Assembly (NCBI RefSeq): GCF_036346295.1
Contig: NZ_CP107819.1
Span: forward strand, 2,046,001-2,110,000
DNA: 64,000 bases
Origin: Streptomyces sp. NBC_00536
Lineage (GTDB): Bacteria; Actinomycetota; Actinomycetes; Streptomycetales; Streptomycetaceae
Direction of reading: 5' to 3'
In this document: positions 36,113-44,768 of the stretch, piece by piece
Position numbering within the stretch: the first letter of the stretch is position 1
Layout: each line of letters starts with the position of its first letter
Translations under genes and position numbers: made by a program
The notes under the pieces: model-generated
Databases searched by the model: none
The model's input: only the letters and a program-made list of their open reading frames with translations
Told to the model about the DNA's origin: nothing

Positions 36113-36711
36113 GGCTGCGCCGCGCGCGCGGTGAGTTCCTCCCACACCTTGCGCACCTGCGGTTCCAGCGCCGCGAGCGGCCCGTCGTTGTCGATGACCA
36201 GCGTGGCCACCGCCAGTCGCTGTTCCCGGGTCGCCTGCGCCGCCATCCGGGCCCGCGCCTCGTCCTCGGCCATACCCCGCAGCGAGGTCAGCCGGGCCAG
36301 CTGGGTCCGCGGCGCCGCGTCCACGACGACGACCAGGTCGTACAGCGGTGCCAGACCGTTCTCCGTGAGCAGCGGTACGTCGTGCACGACGATCGCGTCG
36401 GGCCCCGCGGCCGCTTCCAGCTCGGCCGAACGGGCGCCCACCAGCGGGTGCACGATCGCGTTCAGGGTGCTCAGGAGTTCCGGGTCGGCGAAGACGATCG
36501 AGCCGAGCCTCGGCCGGTCGAGGGTGCCGTCGGGGGCCAGTACGGACTCCCCGAAGGCGGCCACGACCGCGGCGAGTCCGGGCGTACCGGGCTCCACGAC
36601 CTCCCGCGCGATCCGGTCGGCATCCACGATCACCGCCCCGTACCCCGCCAGCAGTCGTGAGACCGCGCTCTTACCGGCACCGATTCCGCCCGTCAGGCCC
36701 ACCTTCAACAT
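36103..36711 (-). CDS. coaE: Dephospho-CoA kinase
   Basis: Last step of coenzyme A synthesis: ATP-dependent phosphorylation of dephospho-CoA at the 3'-hydroxyl. The product is 202 residues, usual length for the minimal form. Walker [19 protein letters not shown] lies at residues 6-23, the substrate-site [10 protein letters not shown] follows, then the family block [20 protein letters not shown] and [13 protein letters not shown]. The lid region has [20 protein letters not shown]. Many actinobacterial CoaE proteins carry an extra C-terminal UPF0157 domain; that is absent here. In the window it lies downstream of rpsA and PAC2 on the same strand. Confidence 0.95.
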   Translation of the reverse strand: MLKVGLTGGIGAGKSAVSRLLAGYGAVIVDADRIAREVVEPGTPGLAAVVAAFGESVLAPDGTLDRPRLGSIVFADPELLSTLNAIVHPLVGARSAELEAAAGPDAIVVHDVPLLTENGLAPLYDLVVVVDAAPRTQLARLTSLRGMAEDEARARMAAQATREQRLAVATLVIDNDGPLAALEPQVRKVWEELTARAAQPRA

Positions 36712-36768
36712 GGCCCGCAGCCTAGCCCCCGCCCCTGGAGCGCCGACGTACGGCCCGCCCCCCGGGTC

Positions 36769-37707
36769 CTACGCCTCGCCCTCGCGCTCCGCGAGGAACC
36801 GCTCGAACTCGCGGCCGATCTCGTCCGCCGAGGGGATCTCGGCGGGCTCCGCGATCATGTTGCCCCGGGTCTCGGCCCCGGCCGCCGCGTCGAACTGGTG
36901 CTCAAGGCCCTGCACGAGGTTGACCAGCTCCTCGTCGCCCTCCCGGATCTGCCGGTCGATCTCCGTCTGCGTCCGGTGCGCCTCGGTGCGCAGCGCGTGC
37001 GCCACGCTCGGCAGCACCAGGCCGGTCGCGCCCGTGATCGCCTCCAGGGCGGTCAGCGCGGCGTCCGGGTACGAGGAGCGGGCGACGTAGTGCGGGACGT
37101 GCGCGGCGACACCCAGGACGTCGTGTCCGGCCTGGCCGAGCCGGAACTCCACCAGGGACTCCGCGCTGCCCGGCACCTGCGCCTCGTCGAAGGGGCTGCG
37201 GTGGCCCGGCATCAGGTCGGTGCGGTTGCCGTGCGGGGTGATGCCGACGGGGCGGGTGTGCGGGACGCCCATCGGGATGCCGTGGAAGTTCACCGAGAGG
37301 CGGACGCCGAGACGTTCCACGATCTGCTGCACCGCGGCGGCGAAGCGCTCCCACTCCACGTCCGGTTCGGGACCGGACAGCAGCAGGAACGGCGCGCCGG
37401 TGGCGTCCTGGACGAGCCGGACCTCCAGCGCGGGGGCCTCGAAGTCGCTCCAGCGGTCCCGCTGGAAGGTCAGCAGCGGACGCCGGGCCCGGTAGTCCAC
37501 GAGCCGGTCCGCGTCGAAACGGGCCACCACCTGGTGGGGCAGCGCGTCCAGGAGCCGCTCAACGATCTGCTCGCCGGCCTCTCCCGCGTCGATGTACCCC
37601 TCGAAGTGGTAGAGCATGACCAGCCCGGCGGACTCCTGGGCGAGCGCCAGGTCCACCACGGCCAGACCCTTCGCATCCCACTCGTACAGCCCTTGCGGAT
37701 CAAGCAC
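36769..37707 (-). CDS. PAC2-family protein (proteasome assembly chaperone-like)
   Basis: GTG 37707 is chosen because GAAGGGGA lies 9 bases upstream; GTG codons at 37713 and 37716 are too close to it. The product is 312 residues and starts [23 protein letters not shown]2 features: [40 protein letters not shown], and the catalytic-fold part [20 protein letters not shown]. Actinobacteria have 20S proteasomes, and PAC2 proteins are assembly-chaperone-like, but direct evidence of that role in bacteria is thin. The C-terminal half is helical ([20 protein letters not shown]). Confidence 0.88.
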   Translation of the reverse strand: MLDPQGLYEWDAKGLAVVDLALAQESAGLVMLYHFEGYIDAGEAGEQIVERLLDALPHQVVARFDADRLVDYRARRPLLTFQRDRWSDFEAPALEVRLVQDATGAPFLLLSGPEPDVEWERFAAAVQQIVERLGVRLSVNFHGIPMGVPHTRPVGITPHGNRTDLMPGHRSPFDEAQVPGSAESLVEFRLGQAGHDVLGVAAHVPHYVARSSYPDAALTALEAITGATGLVLPSVAHALRTEAHRTQTEIDRQIREGDEELVNLVQGLEHQFDAAAGAETRGNMIAEPAEIPSADEIGREFERFLAEREGEA

Positions 37708-37804
37708 CGTCACCACTCCCCTTCGTCTCGTTCTCTGCCAAGAACGTTCAAGGAAGCGCCGCCATTCCCCAGTTGACCAGTTGGCCGCTGATCGGGGAGA
37801 AACG

Positions 37805-37842
37805 CGATGAGGCCCGCCCCCCGAAGGGGACGGGCCTCGTCG
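37805..37842 (-). terminator. rpsA terminator hairpin
   Basis: On the minus strand, 48 bases after the rpsA stop, CGACGAGGCCCG...CGGGCCTCATCG pairs, with inner CCCC/GGGG pairs around a GAA-type loop. The stem is 12 bp outer plus 4 bp inner. Confidence 0.8.
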
Positions 37843-37890
37843 TTCAGCTCAGCTCAGCCGTGCGCCGGAGCGCACTGCCATGCGCTGCGA

Positions 37891-39414
37891 TCAGCTCTGG
37901 CCGCCGGCCAGCTTCTCGCGCAGCGCCGCCAGGGCCTCGTCCGACGCCAGGGCGCCGGAGGTCTCGTCCGCACCCTCGGAGGAGTACGAACCACCGGACA
38001 GGCTGCTCGTGCCGCCACCGGTGCTGCCACCGGCGGCCGGGGCTGCAGCGCCCTCGGCAGCGGCGGCCTCGTCGGCCTCGCGGCTCTTGATGACCTGCGC
38101 CTGGTGCTGCTCGAAGCGGACCTGCGCCTCGGCGTACTGGCGCTCCCACGTCTCGCGCTGGGAGTCGAAGCCCTCGAGCCAGTCGTTGGTCTCGGGGTCG
38201 AAGCCCTCGGGGTAGATGTAGTTGCCCTGGTCGTCGTACGAGGCAGCCATGCCGTACAGCGTCGGGTCGAACTCGACCGAGGCCGGGTCGGCACCGAAGG
38301 ACTCGTTGGCCTGCTTCAGCGACAGCGAGATCCGGCGACGCTCAAGGTCGATGTCGATGACCTTGACGAAGATCTCGTCGTTGACCTGGACGACCTGCTC
38401 CGGGATCTCCACGTGGCGCTCGGCCAGCTCGGAGATGTGGACCAGACCCTCGATGCCCTCGTCCACACGGACGAACGCACCGAACGGAACCAGCTTGGTG
38501 ACCTTACCCGGGACGACCTGACCGATCTGGTGCGTCCGGGCGAACTGCTGCCACGGGTCTTCCTGCGTCGCCTTCAGCGACAGGGAGACGCGCTCGCGGT
38601 CCATGTCGACGTCGAGGACCTCGACGGTGACTTCCTGGCCGACCTCGACAACCTCGGACGGGTGGTCGATGTGCTTCCAGGACAGCTCGGAGACGTGGAC
38701 GAGACCGTCGACGCCACCCAGGTCCACGAAGGCACCGAAGTTGACGATCGAGGAAACGACGCCGGAGCGGACCTGACCCTTCTGCAGGGTGGTGAGGAAC
38801 GTCTGGCGAACCTCGGACTGGGTCTGCTCGAGCCAGGCGCGGCGGGACAGGACCACGTTGTTGCGGTTCTTGTCCAGCTCGATGATCTTCGCCTCGAGCT
38901 CCTTGCCCACGTAGGGCTGGAGGTCGCGGACGCGACGCATCTCGACGAGAGAGGCCGGCAGGAAGCCGCGGAGGCCGATGTCGAGGATGAGACCACCCTT
39001 GACGACCTCGATGACGGTACCGGTGACGATGCCGTCTTCTTCCTTGATCTTCTCGATCGTGCCCCAGGCACGCTCGTACTGAGCGCGCTTCTTGGACAGG
39101 ATGAGACGGCCTTCCTTGTCCTCCTTCTGGAGAACCAGGGCCTCGATCTCGTCGCCGACCTTGACGACATCGTTCGGGTCGACATCGTGCTTGATCGAGA
39201 GCTCGCGGCTCGGGATCACGCCTTCCGTCTTGTAACCGATGTCGAGGAGAACCTCGTCCCGGTCGACCTTGACGATGACGCCGTCGACGATGTCGCCGTC
39301 GTTGAAGTACTTGATCGTCTCGTCGATCGCCGCGAGGAAAGCTTCCGCGTCGCCGATGTCGTTGACCGCTACCTGCGGAGGAGTGGTGGCGGTGGTCTCG
39401 GTGCTGCTCGTCAT
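37891..39414 (-). CDS. rpsA: 30S ribosomal protein S1
   Basis: RNA-binding ribosomal protein that helps load mRNA. The product is 507 residues with four S1 domains, as in actinobacteria (E. coli has six). Domain starts: DGDIVDGVIVKVDRDEVLLD, then EEDGIVTGTVIEVVKGGLIL, KGQVRSGVVSSIVNFGAFVD and IGQVVPGKVTKLVPFGAFVR. Domains 3 and 4 have the FGAFV and DGLVHVSEL / EGLVHISEL patterns of strong RNA binders. The C-terminal tail is acidic and then Ala/Gly/Ser-rich. Codon use is strongly biased, as for a highly expressed gene. A sigma-70-type promoter lies about 200 bases upstream. Confidence 0.97.
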   Translation of the reverse strand: MTSSTETTATTPPQVAVNDIGDAEAFLAAIDETIKYFNDGDIVDGVIVKVDRDEVLLDIGYKTEGVIPSRELSIKHDVDPNDVVKVGDEIEALVLQKEDKEGRLILSKKRAQYERAWGTIEKIKEEDGIVTGTVIEVVKGGLILDIGLRGFLPASLVEMRRVRDLQPYVGKELEAKIIELDKNRNNVVLSRRAWLEQTQSEVRQTFLTTLQKGQVRSGVVSSIVNFGAFVDLGGVDGLVHVSELSWKHIDHPSEVVEVGQEVTVEVLDVDMDRERVSLSLKATQEDPWQQFARTHQIGQVVPGKVTKLVPFGAFVRVDEGIEGLVHISELAERHVEIPEQVVQVNDEIFVKVIDIDLERRRISLSLKQANESFGADPASVEFDPTLYGMAASYDDQGNYIYPEGFDPETNDWLEGFDSQRETWERQYAEAQVRFEQHQAQVIKSREADEAAAAEGAAAPAAGGSTGGGTSSLSGGSYSSEGADETSGALASDEALAALREKLAGGQS

Positions 39415-39611
39415 GTGGGAAAGGGCTCCGGTTACGGACAGAAAGTCGTAGGTACTGCTACGCCGGGAGCCCTTATCGCCATCTGCCTATGACCGGACAG
39501 CCAAGGAGGTCTCCAGAACGCTCGAAGAGCGGCGGGAGCCTCGAAAACCGAGGGGACTGCAACAGATGCGAGCGCAGCCTGCTAGGTCTGAGGAGCACAG
39601 GCTCGCAGCGC
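39415..39611 (-). promoter_or_regulatory. Long 5' leader of rpsA
   Basis: Between the predicted transcription start (about 39612) and the ATG lie about 200 bases without a gene. The leader has several short pyrimidine-rich and U-rich patches and a weak start-proximal CCGGAGCCC. Ribosomal-protein leaders often allow autoregulation; a specific fold was not resolved by eye. Confidence 0.45.
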
Positions 39612-39618
39612 AACTTGT

Positions 39619-39647
39619 AGCATACGGGGGCAGCCGGACAGGGTCAA
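39619..39647 (-). promoter_or_regulatory. Vegetative promoter of rpsA
   Basis: On the minus strand TTGACC (39647-39642), a 17-base spacer and TATGCT (39624-39619) make a near-consensus sigma-70/HrdB-type promoter, the best such match noticed in the window. Confidence 0.8.
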
Positions 39648-39762
39648 TGCGCGAAGGCGGACACCCGGGGCAGAACGCCATTTACCCGGCACAATTCGTA
39701 GGCGGGGAACCCGTGATGACCGGCTCCCTGCCTTATTTTCGAAGACTACGACGACGGGCCCC

Positions 39763-40614
39763 ATGAACCAAGAGGACTACGACCCCGAAGAAGCGTACGA
39801 AGCGGAAGCGGCCGCCGGCGACGACGACGCCGAGGCCACGCGCCGTGCCGCCGGGGAAGCGGAGAGCAGTCGCGCGAGCCGTGGCTGGTGGGACCGCAAC
39901 GCCGACGAGTACCAGAGCGACCACGGCGCCTTCCTCGGCGACGACCGCTTCGTCTGGGGTCCCGAGGGCCTGGACGAGGCCGAGGCCGCCCTGCTCGGGC
40001 CGGCCGCCTCCCTGAAGGGGCTCGACGTCCTGGAGATCGGCGCGGGCGCCGCCCAGTGCTCGCGCTGGCTGGCCGCGCAGGGCGCCCGGCCGGTCGCCCT
40101 CGACCTCTCCCACCGCCAGCTCCAGCACGCCCTGCGGATCGGCGATGACGTCCCCCTCGTCGAGGCCGACGCCGGGAACCTGCCCTTCCGCGACGGTTCC
40201 TTCGACCTCGCCTGCTCCGCCTACGGCGCGGTCCCCTTCGTCGCCGACCCGGTGAACGTGATGCGCGAGGTGCACCGCGTGCTGCGGCCCGGCGGCCGCT
40301 GGGTCTTCTCCGTCACCCACCCCATCCGGTGGGCCTTCCCCGACGAGCCCGGGCCCGAGGGCCTCTCCGTCGCCGCCTCCTACTTCGACCGGACCCCTTA
40401 CGTCGAACAGGACGAGCAGGGCCGCGCCGTCTACGTGGAGCACCACCGCACCCTCGGCGACCGGGTCCGGGACGTGGTCGCGGGCGGGTTCCGTCTCCTC
40501 GACCTCGTCGAGCCCGAGTGGCCCGCCTGGAACAGCCAGGAGTGGGGCGGCTGGTCCCCGCTGCGCGGCAACCTGATCCCCGGCACCGCGATCTTCGTCT
40601 GCGAGCGCGGCTGA
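39763..40614 (+). CDS. Class I SAM-dependent methyltransferase
   Basis: The product is 283 residues. After an acidic N-terminal tail (DYDPEEAYEAEAAAGDDDAE) comes WWDRNADEYQSDHGAFLGDD and the SAM motif I LDVLEIGAGAAQCSRWLA, the acidic end of strand 2 in VALDLSH, motif II-like VEADAGNLPFRDGSFDLACS, and motif III HRVLRPGGRWVFSVTHPIRW. This is the Methyltransf_11 type; the substrate is unknown. Ribosome binding is weak, so it may be poorly translated or leaderless. The hrpB gene starts 3 bases after its stop, so the two form an operon. Confidence 0.85.
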   Translation: MNQEDYDPEEAYEAEAAAGDDDAEATRRAAGEAESSRASRGWWDRNADEYQSDHGAFLGDDRFVWGPEGLDEAEAALLGPAASLKGLDVLEIGAGAAQCSRWLAAQGARPVALDLSHRQLQHALRIGDDVPLVEADAGNLPFRDGSFDLACSAYGAVPFVADPVNVMREVHRVLRPGGRWVFSVTHPIRWAFPDEPGPEGLSVAASYFDRTPYVEQDEQGRAVYVEHHRTLGDRVRDVVAGGFRLLDLVEPEWPAWNSQEWGGWSPLRGNLIPGTAIFVCERG

Positions 40615-40617
40615 CCC

Positions 40618-43485
40618 ATGGCACCCGTCACCCGCGCCTCCGCCGTCCGTACCTCCGCCCTGGAATCCCTCCCCGTCGCCGCGGCCGTGCCCGAGCTGGT
40701 CGCGGCGCTCGACGCGCACGGCACGGCGGTGCTGTGCGCGCCGCCCGGCACCGGCAAGACCACGCTGGTCCCGCTGGTCCTGGCCGGTCTGGTGGGCGGC
40801 GGCCCCGCGCGGAAGGTGATCGTCGCCGAACCCCGGCGGATCGCGGCCCGGGCGGCGGCGCGGCGGATGGCCTGGCTGCTGGGCGAGCCGGCCGGGGCCT
40901 CGGTCGGCTTCACGGTGCGCGGCGAGCGGGTCGTGGGGCCGGACGCCCGGGTCGAGGTGGTGACCACCGGAGTGCTGCTCCAGCGCCTCCAGCGGGACCA
41001 GGAGCTGGCCGGCACCGACGTGGTGATCCTGGACGAGTGCCACGAGCGGCACCTGGACGCCGACACCGTCGCCGCCTTCCTCCTCGACGTACGGGCGGCA
41101 CTGCGCCCGGAGCTGCGGCTGCTCGCCGCCTCCGCGACCACCGACGCCGCCGGGTGGGCGCGGCTGCTGGGGGACGCGCCGGTCGTGGAGGCGGCCGGGG
41201 TCGCGCACCCGGTCGAGGTGGTGTGGGCCCCGCCGGTACGTCCGGTGCGCCCGCCGCACGGCATGCGCGTCGACCCGGCGCTGCTGACCCACGTCGCGGC
41301 GGTGGTGCGGCGGGCGCTGGCGGAGCGCGCGGGGGACGTGCTGTGCTTCCTGCCCGGCGTCGGGGAGATCTCCCGGGTCGCCGGGCAGCTGGGCGCGGTG
41401 GACGCCGAGGTGCTCCAGGTGCACGGGCGGGCCCCGGCGGCGGTGCAGGACGCCGTCCTCGCGGGCGGCACCGGGCGGCGCCGGGTGATCCTGGCGACGG
41501 CCGTGGCGGAGTCCAGCCTGACCGTGCCGGGGGTGCGGATCGTGGTGGACGCGGGGCTGGCCCGCGAGCCGCGGGTGGACCACGCGCGGGGCCTGGGCGC
41601 GCTGGCGACCGTACGGGCGTCCCGCGCGTCGGCGCGCCAGCGGGCGGGGCGGGCCGGGCGCGAGGCGCCGGGCGCGGTGTACCGCTGCTGGCCCGAAGCG
41701 GAGCACAGACAGCTCGCCGCGTTCCCCTCCCCCGAGATCCGGATCGCCGACCTGGCCCAGTTCGCGCTCCAGGCCGCCTGCTGGGGTGACCCGGACGCGA
41801 CCGGCCTGGCGCTGCTGGACCCGCCCCCGGCCGGTGCGATGGCGGCGGCGCGGGAGGTACTGGCGGCCGTGGACGCCGTGTCCCCGGCCGGGCGGGTGAG
41901 CGCGCGGGGCCACGCGATGGCCCGCCTCGGCCTGCACCCGCGCCTGGCCCGCGCGCTGCTGGACGGCGCGGCGGAGGTCGGCGCGCGGCGGGCGGCGGAG
42001 GTGGTGGCCCTCCTGAGCGAGGAGCCGCCGCGGGAGTACGGCGACGACCTGGCCGCCGCCTGGCGCCAGGCCCGCCGCGCCACCGACGCCTACGCCCCCC
42101 GCTGGCGCACCGAATCCCACCGCCTCACCCGCGCCCTCCCCACCCCGCGCACCGGGCCCGGGACGCCTGTGGCTGAGGCAGACGCTCCACCGACGCCTCC
42201 GGCGCGCCCTCCGGGGGCGCCTCAAACGCCGGCGAGGCTGGAATCGGGCGCGTCCGGGACGTCGGCAGGAGTCGGTGCAGCCGCACGGGGATCCGAGGCG
42301 GGCGCAAAAACAGCCCCGCCGGCGTTTGAGGCGCCGCCGGAGGCCATACCGGCGTGCCCGGCAGAGGAGTCGGCCCGGCCACACACCCCAGCCTCGCCGG
42401 CGTTTGAGGCGCCGCCGGAGGCTGCCCCGGGCACCGGGCACCGGAATGCTCCGCCGTCGGAGCTGGAAGCGGGCCCGCGTCGGGGCGGGGGGCTTGGGGA
42501 CGATGCTGTCGTTGGGCTGATCGTGGCGCTCGCGTTTCCTGAGCGGGTCGCGCAGCGGAAGGGGGAGGGGGCCTATCTCATGGCCTCCGGGACGGGGGCC
42601 GAGCTGGGCGACGGGTCGCGGCTGCGCAGCGCGCCCTGGCTGGCCGTCGCCGTCGCGGACCGCCCCCCGCACTCCCCCTCGGCCAGGATCCGGCTCGCCG
42701 CCCTCGTCGACGAGGACACGGCCCGCGCGGCCGCCGCGCACCTGCTGTCCTCCGGCGAGGAGGTCCGCTGGGCGGGCGGTGACGTCAGCGCCCGCCACGT
42801 GGAGCGCCTCGGCGCGATCGAGCTGACCGTGCGCCCGCTGCGCGCACCCGCCCCGGACCGGGTCCGGGCCGCCCTGCTGGAGGGGCTCCGCGCCGAGGGC
42901 CTCAGCCTGCTGCGCTGGTCCGCCGACGCCCGCACGCTGCGGGCCCGCCTCGCGTTCCTGCACCGCACCCTCGGCGCGCCCTGGCCGGACGTCGCGCGGG
43001 ACGACGTACTCCTGTCGCGCGCGGACGACTGGCTGGAGCCGGAGCTGTCCCGGGCCCGGCGCCGCGCCGATCTCGGCCGGATCGAGGCGGGCCAGGCCCT
43101 GAACCGGCTGCTGCCGTGGGCCACCGGGCAGGCCGCCCGGCTGGACGAGCTGGCTCCCGAACGGATCACGGTCCCCAGCGGTTCCCGGATCCGGGTGGAT
43201 TACGGCGACGGCGACGGCCAGCCCGTCCTGGCGGTCAAGCTCCAGGAGCTGTTCGGCCTCGCGCGGACCCCGCTGGTCGCGGGGGTGCCCGTACTCGTGC
43301 ACCTGCTGTCGCCCGCCGGGCGCCCGGCGGCGGTCACGGCCGACCTGGCGTCGTTCTGGCGGGACGGCTACCGCGCCGTGCGCGCCGAGCTGCGCGGCCG
43401 CTACCCCCGCCACCCCTGGCCGGAGGACCCGGCGGCCGCCGAGCCCACCCGCCACACCACGAACCGGCTGCGCCGCTCGCCTTAG
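40618..43485 (+). CDS. hrpB: ATP-dependent helicase HrpB with a repeat-derived insertion
   Basis: The product is 955 residues, about 120 longer than usual HrpB. Helicase core: LCAPPGTGKTTLVPL (Walker A near 42), VIVAEPRRIAARAAARRMAW, ILDECHERHLDAD (DEAH-type DECH), the SAT motif LLAASATTDAA, and motif VI SARQRAGRAGREAPG. The C-terminal HrpB domain follows: ISRARRRADLGRIE-type segments and VDYGDGDGQPVLAVKLQELF. Between about residues 515 and 625 is a Pro/Ala-rich stretch coded by intergenic-type repeats (SPAFEAPPEA twice). HrpB acts in RNA processing in some bacteria; here it is coupled to the methyltransferase gene. Confidence 0.93.
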   Translation: MAPVTRASAVRTSALESLPVAAAVPELVAALDAHGTAVLCAPPGTGKTTLVPLVLAGLVGGGPARKVIVAEPRRIAARAAARRMAWLLGEPAGASVGFTVRGERVVGPDARVEVVTTGVLLQRLQRDQELAGTDVVILDECHERHLDADTVAAFLLDVRAALRPELRLLAASATTDAAGWARLLGDAPVVEAAGVAHPVEVVWAPPVRPVRPPHGMRVDPALLTHVAAVVRRALAERAGDVLCFLPGVGEISRVAGQLGAVDAEVLQVHGRAPAAVQDAVLAGGTGRRRVILATAVAESSLTVPGVRIVVDAGLAREPRVDHARGLGALATVRASRASARQRAGRAGREAPGAVYRCWPEAEHRQLAAFPSPEIRIADLAQFALQAACWGDPDATGLALLDPPPAGAMAAAREVLAAVDAVSPAGRVSARGHAMARLGLHPRLARALLDGAAEVGARRAAEVVALLSEEPPREYGDDLAAAWRQARRATDAYAPRWRTESHRLTRALPTPRTGPGTPVAEADAPPTPPARPPGAPQTPARLESGASGTSAGVGAAARGSEAGAKTAPPAFEAPPEAIPACPAEESARPHTPASPAFEAPPEAAPGTGHRNAPPSELEAGPRRGGGLGDDAVVGLIVALAFPERVAQRKGEGAYLMASGTGAELGDGSRLRSAPWLAVAVADRPPHSPSARIRLAALVDEDTARAAAAHLLSSGEEVRWAGGDVSARHVERLGAIELTVRPLRAPAPDRVRAALLEGLRAEGLSLLRWSADARTLRARLAFLHRTLGAPWPDVARDDVLLSRADDWLEPELSRARRRADLGRIEAGQALNRLLPWATGQAARLDELAPERITVPSGSRIRVDYGDGDGQPVLAVKLQELFGLARTPLVAGVPVLVHLLSPAGRPAAVTADLASFWRDGYRAVRAELRGRYPRHPWPEDPAAAEPTRHTTNRLRRSP
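42197..42422. repeat. Three dispersed-repeat copies inside hrpB
   Basis: The 17-bp core GCCGGCGTTTGAGGCGC occurs in plus orientation at 42318-42334 and 42396-42412 and in reverse orientation at 42217-42233. Flanks CCGCCGGAGGC also match. The same core is at 4752-4768 in an intergenic cluster. All copies keep the reading frame open. Confidence 0.85.
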
Positions 43486-43503
43486 GCACGTCAGGTAGGC
43501 GCG

Positions 43504-44526
43504 TCAGGCCGCCGCGGGCACCGGCGCCGCCGACTCGGCCGGGTCGTCGCCCGGTCCGCCGCCGTCGGATCCGCGCAGGCGGCGGCCGCGCGCCTCCAGC
43601 CACAGGGCGAGCCCGAAGAGGCCGAGGCCGGCGACCAGCAGCCCCTCGGGCCCGTAGGTGTGCAGGGCGAGCACCTTGGTGCGGTTCGACTTGACCAGGT
43701 CGACGGTGTAGTCGAGGTAGTCCGGCCGGATCTTGACGTCCCCGGCGAAGGCGGTCAGCTTGCCGTCGGGCCGCGCGGCCGCGATCCCGCCGCGCATCTC
43801 CTGCTGGATGCTCTGCTCGGCGTTGACGGGCGCTCCGGTGACCGGGTCGACCCAGAACTTCATGGTGGCCGAGTACCAGAGGGAGGTGCCGGTCTGCTCC
43901 TCGATCTTCGCCGGGTCGATGCCGGGGATCGGCATCTTCTTCGGCATGGGGACCTTGGACCAGGGGACGGTCATCTCGAAGTAGTAGACGTCCAGGCCGC
44001 GGAACGTCCGCGGGCCGACGTAGTGGATCGGCGAGGAGGTGCGCGTCTGCGCGTCGAAGTACAGGTAGTCGCGCGGCTCGGTGAAGAACGGCCACTTGAA
44101 CTCGATGCCCTCGCGCTTGACCGCGTCCCCGTCGACCATCTCGCCGGTGGCGTGCACCGGGTCCTGGGTGTGCGCGTCGAAGATGTAGCGCTCGGGGATC
44201 TGGGAGACCATCTTGCCGTCCGGCCCGGCGATGTAGGTGAGGGTGTCCCAGACGACGACGTCCTTGCCCGCGCTCGCCTCGATCTCCTTGGACGCCTCGA
44301 CGTTGCCCTTGAGGGTCTGGATGATCGTGACCTTGTCGACCTTCTTGGGCTCCATGCCGTTGTTGTAGTCGAGGAGGGTCGCGTTCTTCGCCTCCAGGAC
44401 CATCTCCTGGTACTGGCTCGGCGGGATCTTCGCGAGCCGGGGGTACGCGTACCAGCGCAGCAGGGGCGCGAGGGCGGTGCAGAACACGGCTAGGGCAAGC
44501 AGGACGAGGCTCGCTCTGCGTCGCAT
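43504..44526 (-). CDS. DUF3068-domain membrane-anchored protein
   Basis: The product is 340 residues. An N-terminal membrane segment (ASLVLLALAVFCTALAPLLR) and a C-terminal one (LLVAGLGLFGLALWLEARGR) place the central 270 residues outside the cell. The DUF3068 core is recognisable: VEASKEIEASAGKDVVVWDT, IPERYIFDAHTQDPVHATGE and YYFEMTVPWSKVPMPKK. Function is unknown; the family is found across actinobacteria and is sometimes called PorA-like. It follows the SPW_0924 small gene by 14 bases on the same strand. Confidence 0.85.
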   Translation of the reverse strand: MRRRASLVLLALAVFCTALAPLLRWYAYPRLAKIPPSQYQEMVLEAKNATLLDYNNGMEPKKVDKVTIIQTLKGNVEASKEIEASAGKDVVVWDTLTYIAGPDGKMVSQIPERYIFDAHTQDPVHATGEMVDGDAVKREGIEFKWPFFTEPRDYLYFDAQTRTSSPIHYVGPRTFRGLDVYYFEMTVPWSKVPMPKKMPIPGIDPAKIEEQTGTSLWYSATMKFWVDPVTGAPVNAEQSIQQEMRGGIAAARPDGKLTAFAGDVKIRPDYLDYTVDLVKSNRTKVLALHTYGPEGLLVAGLGLFGLALWLEARGRRLRGSDGGGPGDDPAESAAPVPAAA

Positions 44527-44540
44527 GGCCGGGCCTCCTC

Positions 44541-44681
44541 TTACTTTCCGGGGGCGGAGGGGATCGTGGTCAGCAGGGGCCTGGGCGAGGTCCTGCCTTC
44601 CGGCACTCCGATCGCCGTGACGGTGAGGACGAGGGCCAGCGCGGCGGCCAGCCCGATGGCGGCGGCGACGAGTGCGCGCAT
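44541..44681 (-). CDS. SPW_0924-family small membrane protein
   Basis: ATG 44681 follows GGAGG with a 7-base gap. The product is 46 residues: MRALVAAAIGLAAALALVLT, one membrane segment, and a tail with TSPRPLLTTIPSAPGK. The tail pattern TSPRPLLTT is what I recall of the Streptomyces SPW_0924 family. It may be processed as an export signal. A longer start (ATG 44741) gives an unlikely basic extension. The gene lies between the lytic transglycosylase and DUF3068, all on the minus strand. Confidence 0.75.
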   Translation of the reverse strand: MRALVAAAIGLAAALALVLTVTAIGVPEGRTSPRPLLTTIPSAPGK

Positions 44682-44768
44682 GCCGGTGCCTCCGGGATCT
44701 CCGAGATCTGATGTGTCGTCAGGTCTGGCGCACCGTAGCAACGCGGGGTCGAGATGAGAACCGTCTGG

